From NCBI GenBank assembly GCA_001769925.1, contig MEPT01000129.1, forward strand, positions 660-8,109: a stretch of 7,450 bases of DNA. Direction: 5' to 3'. The stretch comes from Bdellovibrionales bacterium RBG_16_40_8. Its GTDB lineage: Bacteria; Bdellovibrionota; Bdellovibrionia; Bdellovibrionales; UBA1609. Position numbers and translations under genes: made by a program. Below, piece by piece: positions 1-4,204 of the stretch. The notes under the pieces are model-generated. The model saw nothing but the letters and a program-made list of their open reading frames with translations, did no database searches and had not been told where the DNA came from. How positions within the stretch are numbered: position 1 is the first letter of the stretch; each line of letters opens with the position of its first letter.

Positions 1-173
1 TTAATTGATCCAGCACTCACTCCACTCCAGTACTGAAATGGGTTTTTTGAACCGAGTAAATTTTGCTCTTTAAGAATTTCTGAAAGCCCCTTAATTACGC
101 CAGCCTGATAACTGCCCCTGGCCCCACCACCGGTTAAGCTTATGCCAAAATTATGCTGAGGCGCGCCACTCAT
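1..173 (-). CDS. Patatin-like phospholipase, N-terminal fragment (runs off the left edge)
   Basis: The minus strand from an ATG at 173-171 stays open to position 1, giving 57 complete codons of an incomplete gene. Residues 15-20 read GGGARG, the glycine-rich oxyanion-hole motif of patatin-like phospholipases. Residues 51-55 read GVSAG, the GxSxG nucleophile elbow with Ser53 as the expected catalytic serine. The order and spacing of these motifs near the N-terminus are typical of bacterial patatin proteins, which hydrolyse acyl esters of phospholipids or neutral lipids with a Ser-Asp dyad. The Asp motif (usually DGG/DGA) would lie outside the window. No signal peptide is visible, so a cytoplasmic or membrane-peripheral enzyme is likely. 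It starts only 11 bases after the arfB stop on the same strand and has no clear Shine-Dalgarno sequence, so co-transcription with arfB is likely. The family call is firm; substrate and role cannot be deduced. Confidence 0.88.
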   Translation of the reverse strand, partial: MSGAPQHNFGISLTGGGARGSYQAGVIKGLSEILKEQNLLGSKNPFQYWSGVSAGSI

Positions 174-184
174 ATTGTTTAATG

Positions 185-595
185 TTAGTCTATATAAACT
201 TTTTCTCGTAACTTTTTCGTTAAAGCTCGACGTCTTTTTTCACTATGACGGCTTTCGACTGAACTTTGTGTCGGCTTTGTTTTTTTTTTTTTTTTAGGTC
301 TATATAATACAGACTGTAATAAAGTCTCGAATTTTTCTAGGCACCTTTTGCGGTTGGCTGATTGCGAGCGAAATTCTTCAGATCGAATTACCACCTCACC
401 GCTACCAGTTATCTTGCTCGATAATTTTTTTAGTAAAATTTCTTTTTCTTTATTTAAAAAAGAGTTTGTTGAAAAAACGTTCCATCGCAATACCATTGCC
501 GTGCTAGCGCGATTGACGTGTTGGCCGCCCGGACCTCGACTTCTAGTACTCTCAAATACAATTTCGCGAACCAAGATTTGCGGCACATACCTCAT
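185..595 (-). CDS. arfB: ArfB/YaeJ-type peptidyl-tRNA hydrolase (alternative ribosome-rescue factor B)
   Basis: This 136-residue protein matches the ArfB (YaeJ, mitochondrial ICT1) family in length and architecture. A release-factor-like catalytic domain carries GPGGQHVN at residues 21-28, where the GGQ loop (23-25) hydrolyses peptidyl-tRNA in the ribosomal A site. EFRSQ at 74-78 is a second conserved family block. The C-terminal tail from about residue 99 is very basic; in the family this tail enters the empty mRNA channel of the small subunit and senses ribosomes stalled without a stop codon. There are no codon-recognition domains, which separates it from RF1/RF2. The start ATG overlaps the stop of the upstream membrane-protein gene as ATGA, implying translational coupling. 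Oddly, the five lysines at 101-105 are encoded by an unbroken run of 16 A on the coding strand (plus 280-295). Family identity is near certain. Confidence 0.95.
   Translation of the reverse strand: MRYVPQILVREIVFESTRSRGPGGQHVNRASTAMVLRWNVFSTNSFLNKEKEILLKKLSSKITGSGEVVIRSEEFRSQSANRKRCLEKFETLLQSVLYRPKKKKKTKPTQSSVESRHSEKRRRALTKKLREKVYID
280..295 (-). repeat. A16 homopolymer inside arfB (T16 on the plus strand)
   Basis: Sixteen consecutive T on the plus strand are read as A16 in arfB, giving five AAA Lys codons plus the first base of a Thr codon. It is by far the longest homopolymer in the window; other A/T runs reach about 8. One extra A would put a TAG after 12 altered residues (about 117 aa in total), and one fewer A would put a TAA after 19 altered residues (about 124 aa). 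Either change would replace most of the ribosome-binding tail but leave the GGQ domain intact. The tract could be a site of polymerase slippage, ribosome stalling or sequencing error. Confidence 0.9.
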
Positions 596-1080
596 TTTGG
601 CCTTTTAAACGTTTTATAAAAAAACAGAACTGGTAATAATATAAAAAAAACAATGCTTATATGGTGACCAACAATAGTCGTTAATGGCATTTCTGCTCTT
701 GCAAAATTCATTTTTTGAATAAACATCTGCGTTAGAAGCATTTTGACGTTAAAAAATAATCCAATTAAAAGAAATAAAAATTGAAATTTTTGTAATGCTT
801 CTAGCCTGAGGTCTGGTGTTTTCTTCCAATAATTACGACTCGGGAAGCGCGCGTACTTAAAAAATCTTGATTGATGTGAATAAATATAAAGTATAACAAG
901 GATAATATTCGGAAACATACACATTGCCAGCATATAACGAGAGTATTGCCGACCAGACATTTCTAGCAAAACCTCCCCCAGCCAACTGAATTTTGTCGCT
1001 ATAACAAGATCTGGCCGCATATAAAAGCGTAGGGCTATTAGCACATTGATAAGCAATAGAAAACCCCAAACAATTCGCAT
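592..1080 (-). CDS. DUF1648-like multi-pass membrane protein
   Basis: This 162-residue hydrophobic protein has four predicted transmembrane segments at about residues 3-20, 50-67, 97-120 and 136-156. Between helices 1 and 2 the stretch around residues 22-50 (RPDLVIATKF, later MSGRQYSRYM) resembles the DUF1648 pattern in which a Pro-x-x-Val-x-x-x-Phe element is followed by a Met-Ser/Arg segment leading into the next helix. The loop before helix 3 has SRNYW at 81-85, like the NRDYW element of longer members of that group. Biochemical function in the family is poorly known; the related SdpI proteins give immunity to a peptide toxin, but nothing here shows that role. The ATG has a good ribosome binding site (AAGGAG, 10 bases upstream). 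The gene's TGA overlaps the arfB ATG, making it the first gene of the operon. The membrane-protein call is strong, the family call moderate. Confidence 0.7.
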   Translation of the reverse strand: MRIVWGFLLLINVLIALRFYMRPDLVIATKFSWLGEVLLEMSGRQYSRYMLAMCMFPNIILVILYIYSHQSRFFKYARFPSRNYWKKTPDLRLEALQKFQFLFLLIGLFFNVKMLLTQMFIQKMNFARAEMPLTTIVGHHISIVFFILLPVLFFYKTFKRPK

Positions 1081-1112
1081 ATAAATGTATCTCCTTATTT
1101 TATTTCTTAGTA

Positions 1113-1141
1113 ATTATATGATTTAATCAAGTAAATATGAA
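1113..1141 (-). promoter_or_regulatory. Sigma70-like promoter for the DUF1648-arfB-patatin operon
   Basis: On the minus strand a consensus -10 TATAAT (1118-1113) lies 17 bases downstream of TTCATA (1141-1136), which matches four of six bases of the -35 consensus. Transcription would start near 1106, giving a leader of about 26 bases that includes the AAGGAG ribosome binding site. The -35 element would overlap the first codons of the divergent DUF4340-like gene. The spacer contains the 11-base palindrome TGATTTAATCA (1119-1129). Confidence 0.5.
1119..1129. repeat. 11-base palindrome in the divergent promoter region
   Basis: TGATTTAATCA is a perfect inverted repeat (TGATT and AATCA around a central T) placed between the proposed -35 and -10 of the leftward operon and just ahead of the rightward start. 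It could be a regulator half-site pair, but an 11-base AT-rich palindrome can occur by chance. Confidence 0.35.
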
Positions 1142-1973
1142 CCCACGTAACAGATCTTTACTTACGGCATTGTTTTTCACGACTATGGTCACCGGTGTGG
1201 TTATTTATACTTTTGTATTAAAACAACCCATTATAATGCGTACACACCAGTTATTTGACCCCAATAAAGTTATAAATTTTAGTTGGACAGTACATGACAA
1301 AAACTATTCTTTCTTACGCCACGAAAATGAGACCACATGGGCGCCGGCGATCATCAATTCAAGAATTGATAGCAAACTAGCTATTTTTTCTAATTTTAAG
1401 TTAACAGATATGGACCCCTCTCGTCTGCAAAATGAGACTGTTGACAAAGTCACGATCTCACTGAGCTTTAGTGACGAAACCACTTGGACCGGAAATTATC
1501 TTAATGAGAAATTTATTTGGATAACTGGTCCTCTTGCCAACAAAGGTACTCAATTAAGCACCCAACAAATTAGACTTTTTCATGAAGGTCAATTTGCCTT
1601 TGAACCATTAGTTTGGGATTGGTGCTCGCCAAAATTACATAAACTTATTTATGAGTTAGATGAAGAAACCGTTGAAATCGTTCGCGGCGATTCTGGGTGG
1701 GAAATTAATAGTCTCAGTGGCGAGGCAAAGATTGTTGATCCTGCATGGATAGAAGCATGGTTTGAAAAGGCCTGTAATGCCAAAATATTAAACTTGATTG
1801 ACTTAAAAAGCGAAGCTTTTGGCCTTGAAAACGGCAGCCTCGAAATTTTTCTAACAGATGGCACTGAATACAAATACTCTATAAGCTCGCCAGCATTTCA
1901 AGTTTCAGAAGAAAAAGCCGTAATCTCTCCTCAGCTGGCGCAGCTATGCGAAGAACTGCTGCTGGCTCCTTGA
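1137..1973 (+). CDS. Membrane-anchored protein with two tandem DUF4340-like modules
   Basis: This 278-residue protein begins with a positively charged N-terminus (Arg4, Arg6) and one transmembrane segment at about residues 7-27, followed by a soluble, probably periplasmic region. The C-terminal part (about 168-252) resembles the DUF4340 fold: a strand, a glycine-rich turn and a tryptophan (VRGDSGWEI, 182-190), then a helix with a DPAWIEAW start (201-208), then a strand with an LTDGTEYKYSI hairpin (239-249). Residues about 45-123 appear to repeat this plan (ETTWAP, 65-70; FSDETTWTG, 111-119), so the protein may be a tandem duplication. DUF4340 proteins often sit beside GldG-type ABC transporter genes, but no such gene is in view. 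It starts with ATG and has no visible Shine-Dalgarno sequence. Its stop lies five bases from the convergent POT gene stop. Function unknown; the DUF call rests on pattern resemblance. Confidence 0.65.
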   Translation: MNPRNRSLLTALFFTTMVTGVVIYTFVLKQPIIMRTHQLFDPNKVINFSWTVHDKNYSFLRHENETTWAPAIINSRIDSKLAIFSNFKLTDMDPSRLQNETVDKVTISLSFSDETTWTGNYLNEKFIWITGPLANKGTQLSTQQIRLFHEGQFAFEPLVWDWCSPKLHKLIYELDEETVEIVRGDSGWEINSLSGEAKIVDPAWIEAWFEKACNAKILNLIDLKSEAFGLENGSLEIFLTDGTEYKYSISSPAFQVSEEKAVISPQLAQLCEELLLAP

Positions 1974-1978
1974 TTAAA

Positions 1979-3541
1979 CTAAATGTCATTGCCAACAACT
2001 TTTTTTATTTTCAATTCAGCGATAAGAAAGAAAACTCCTACAGCGCCACCCAAAATTGCAAATAATAAAAAGAACGCATTATTCGACATGCTGCTATAAA
2101 GAGATCCCAGATACCCAGCTAGATAGCCCCCAATAAAAGATGAAATAAACCACATACCCATCATCATCGATAAAAGTCTTACTGGCGCAACTTTTGTTAC
2201 AAAACTTAGGCCTATTGGTGAAAGGTAAAGCTCACCCATGGTGAATACCCATGTAGTTAATACTAGCCAAAACATATTTATAAGCGATTTTTCAATAGTT
2301 ATAAATTGTGACGCAAGTGGGACTACCAAAAATGCAAGTCCTGCTAAAAAACAGCCAACGCTCATCTTGCGAATTGAACTAGATTTTCTGCCTCTAGCTG
2401 CATTAAACTTCCACCACATATCTAACAGCGGCGCAAAAAGAAAGATAAACGCAGGATTTACCGACTGATAATTCTCAGCTTCTAACCCAAGACGAGCCCA
2501 ATCTGCCTTTTCGTCTGCCCAAATTTGTAGTGTATTACCCTGCTGCTCAAAAATAGCCCAAAAGGCAACTGTCCCTAGGCATAAAATAACAAGAGCAGAT
2601 ACCTTAGCACGATCAATTTGATCACTAATTTTTCTAATTGCCATTACAATAGCCGCAATCACACCTATAATTATAATTATTTTAACCACTATTGGCGTCA
2701 TTAAAAGAATTATAAAAAGCGCCATAAAAGCGAAAAGACCAAAAATTGTCTTCCATTGTATCGAAAATCTTTTTTCAGCTGGGGCAAGCCCCGATAAATC
2801 TTCTGGCGGCAAAAGGCTTCGCCCGAAGTGATACACAAGCAGCCCCAATATCATGCCAATGCCGGCAAAAGTAAACCCTAAGTGCCAAGCAGCACCTGGC
2901 GCAGTAATTTCCAATTCATTACAAATGTAAACAGCCAGATTCTTACAAAGTATGGGAGAAAAAAAGGCACCTAAATTAATTCCCATATAAAATATAGTGA
3001 ACGCACCGTCGCGACGCGAGTCTCCGGTTTTATAGAGATTTCCTACCTGAGTAGAAATATTTGGCTTAAATGCACCGTTACCTAAAATTAGAAAAAATAA
3101 CGCTGGCAAAAATAAATTTTCAAAGGCCATTAAAAAATGACCTATAACCATTAGTATGCCGCCTATATAAACACTTTTTTTACGTCCCCAAACTCGATCG
3201 GCAAGAATTCCGCCAAAAAATGGCGAAAGATAAACAAAACCCGTATAAAGACCATAAATCTGTGATGCAAACGGCTGATTTTCTAGTGGGCCAAAACCTA
3301 TCTCTAGGAGATAACGAAGAGTATTGAGACCTAAAGTGTTTGCCATTCGATCAGGGTCAACGAATAAGTATTTAATCATATAGAGCACAAGTAGTGCTCT
3401 CATGCCGTAGTATGACATTCGCTCCCACATTTCTGCGAAAAACAGAATAACAAGCCCCAAGGGGTGCCCAAAAAATTCTTTTCCTTTTAGTTTATTGACT
3501 ATTGATGCCGGAACCATTTTGCCCCCAAAAGTGACAAGCAC
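1979..3541 (-). CDS. POT/PTR2-family proton-dependent oligopeptide transporter
   Basis: This 520-residue polytopic membrane protein is a member of the proton-coupled oligopeptide transporter family, which imports di- and tripeptides with protons across the inner membrane. Hallmarks in order are the ExxER motif at Glu37-Glu40-Arg41 (AEMWERMSYYG) in helix 1, the loop GILADRVWGRKK at 111-122, GNGAFKPNIS at 154-163, the PTR2 signature FYMGINLGAF at 184-193, FWAIFEQQ at 327-334 carrying the conserved helix-7 glutamate region, and GELYLSP at 436-442. Length fits bacterial POT proteins. The longest frame opens with GTG at 3541. An ATG at 3517-3515 (residue 9), with a G-rich stretch just upstream, is an equally possible start and would give 512 residues. 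The gene is divergent from hxlR and from the exported oligopeptidase B, suggesting a shared peptide-use role. Substrate specificity is inferred from the family. Confidence 0.93.
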   Translation of the reverse strand: MLVTFGGKMVPASIVNKLKGKEFFGHPLGLVILFFAEMWERMSYYGMRALLVLYMIKYLFVDPDRMANTLGLNTLRYLLEIGFGPLENQPFASQIYGLYTGFVYLSPFFGGILADRVWGRKKSVYIGGILMVIGHFLMAFENLFLPALFFLILGNGAFKPNISTQVGNLYKTGDSRRDGAFTIFYMGINLGAFFSPILCKNLAVYICNELEITAPGAAWHLGFTFAGIGMILGLLVYHFGRSLLPPEDLSGLAPAEKRFSIQWKTIFGLFAFMALFIILLMTPIVVKIIIIIGVIAAIVMAIRKISDQIDRAKVSALVILCLGTVAFWAIFEQQGNTLQIWADEKADWARLGLEAENYQSVNPAFIFLFAPLLDMWWKFNAARGRKSSSIRKMSVGCFLAGLAFLVVPLASQFITIEKSLINMFWLVLTTWVFTMGELYLSPIGLSFVTKVAPVRLLSMMMGMWFISSFIGGYLAGYLGSLYSSMSNNAFFLLFAILGGAVGVFFLIAELKIKKVVGNDI

Positions 3542-3547
3542 CTTTAT

Positions 3548-3557
3548 TTGGCGCCAA
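3548..3557. promoter_or_regulatory. 10-base perfect palindrome upstream of the POT gene
   Basis: TTGGCGCCAA is a perfect palindrome lying 6 bases upstream of the GTG start of the POT gene, or about 30 upstream of the alternative ATG. Its position in the 5' leader would suit a repressor operator. No regulator can be assigned. Confidence 0.35.
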
Positions 3558-3586
3558 TCTTGTTAGGATTTCTTCACAAACTACTA

Positions 3587-3616
3587 CATATAGATTTAGG
3601 CACAAATAAAAGTCAC
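3587..3616 (-). promoter_or_regulatory. Possible promoter of the POT transporter gene
   Basis: On the minus strand GTGACT (3616-3611) and TATATG (3592-3587) are separated by 18 bases and each match four of six bases of the sigma70 consensus. A start near 3580 would leave a leader of about 40 to 60 bases. This is a weak pattern match chosen mainly for position. Confidence 0.25.
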
Positions 3617-3650
3617 CTGGTAAAATAGCAGTGCCGTGTGGTATTATTTT

Positions 3651-3664
3651 CATTATGGATAATG
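3651..3664. promoter_or_regulatory. Inverted repeat, candidate operator in the POT-hxlR divergent region
   Basis: CATTAT and ATAATG form a perfect 6-base inverted repeat around GG. It lies about 80 bases upstream of the hxlR start and 110 upstream of the POT start. HxlR proteins bind as dimers to short inverted repeats near their own genes and adjacent divergent targets, so this is the most attractive operator candidate in the gap. Binding is inference. Confidence 0.35.
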
Positions 3665-3728
3665 CGATGATACTCTAGGCTTATGTTGTATTCGTCGGTT
3701 AGAAATTATTTCATGGTTACGATATGTT

Positions 3729-3734
3729 AGGAGG
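3729..3734 (+). promoter_or_regulatory. Strong Shine-Dalgarno site that fixes the hxlR start
   Basis: AGGAGG lies 10 bases before the ATG at 3745. It falls downstream of the ATG at 3724 in the same frame, so that earlier ATG cannot use it. The site therefore supports 3745 as the start. Confidence 0.8.
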
Positions 3735-3744
3735 TTTTATAGCA

Positions 3745-4137
3745 ATGAAAATGAACGCAAACAATAATAAATCTGATTCCTCACCAGGCAAACTTAAACC
3801 TTCAAAACGCGCCGTAGAGGCTGCAAAATATAAATGCCCAGTAGAGCTTTCAATACGAATTATTGGAGGCAAATGGAAGTCAGTTATTCTATGGAATATT
3901 AAAGAACGGACTATGCGCTTTGGTGAGCTTAAACGCGAAATTAGTGGCATAACTGTAAAAATGCTAGCTCAGCAACTACGAGAGCTTGAACAAGACGGCA
4001 TAATTTCGCGAAAAATGTATTATGAAGTACCCCCCAGGGTAGAGTACTCACTAACCGAAACAGGAAAATCACTAATACCAATTTTGCAAGTATTAGCCGA
4101 TTGGGGTATGAAATATAAAGAAATTTATATGGGATAA
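3745..4137 (+). CDS. HxlR-family winged helix-turn-helix transcriptional regulator
   Basis: This 130-residue protein has a complete HxlR domain from about residue 31 to the end: CPVEL with Cys31, IIGGKWKSVILW, MRFGELKREI, the recognition-helix region KMLAQQLRELEQDGIISR, the wing EVPPRVEYSLTETG and the C-terminal ADWGMKY helix. These blocks match the family closely. HxlR regulators bind DNA as dimers, and some (YodB, HypR) sense electrophiles or oxidants through the conserved N-terminal cysteine; Cys31 sits at that position. About 30 Asn/Ser/Lys-rich residues precede the domain, a somewhat long extension. The ATG at 3745 is chosen over 3724 because of the AGGAGG at 3729-3734. The gene is 4 bases from the downstream oligopeptidase B gene and divergent from the POT transporter, so control of one or both is likely. 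The inducer cannot be read from the sequence. Confidence 0.93.
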   Translation: MKMNANNNKSDSSPGKLKPSKRAVEAAKYKCPVELSIRIIGGKWKSVILWNIKERTMRFGELKREISGITVKMLAQQLRELEQDGIISRKMYYEVPPRVEYSLTETGKSLIPILQVLADWGMKYKEIYMG

Positions 4138-4141
4138 CGCG

Positions 4142-4204
4142 TTGCCATCTAGAATAACTACACGTACCTTTTTAGTTCTTATGCTAACTAACATTGCGCT
4201 AGCC
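4142..4204 (+). other. Predicted Sec signal peptide of oligopeptidase B (residues 1-21)
   Basis: The TTG-initiated N-terminus has Arg4 and Arg8, a hydrophobic core at about residues 10-15 continuing to Ala21, and an Ala-Leu-Ala before Glu22 that fits a signal peptidase I site. The core is on the short side. No lipobox cysteine is present. Confidence 0.6.

Noticed and set aside
348..608. Plus-strand open frame of 86 codons
   Set aside because: It is antisense to arfB, whose GGQ domain and basic tail are unmistakable. No ribosome binding site and no family resemblance.
857..1069. Second minus-strand open frame of 70 codons
   Set aside because: It overlaps the DUF1648-like gene in another frame, without a start signal, and the main frame has consistent membrane helices.
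1117..1132. Possible FNR/CRP-like box, TTGAT...ATCA on the minus strand
   Set aside because: The spacing between TTGAT and ATCA is three bases rather than the four of an FNR box, and the last base does not match. I keep only the bare palindrome.
1960..1990. Bidirectional terminator between the convergent DUF4340-like and POT genes
   Set aside because: Only five bases separate the stop codons and I found no stem with a flanking T run on either strand. The same is true at 7256-7261.
3599..3635. GGCAC...GTGCC inverted repeat in the POT-hxlR gap
   Set aside because: Arms of five bases with a 27-base loop are too weak to support a hairpin or operator.
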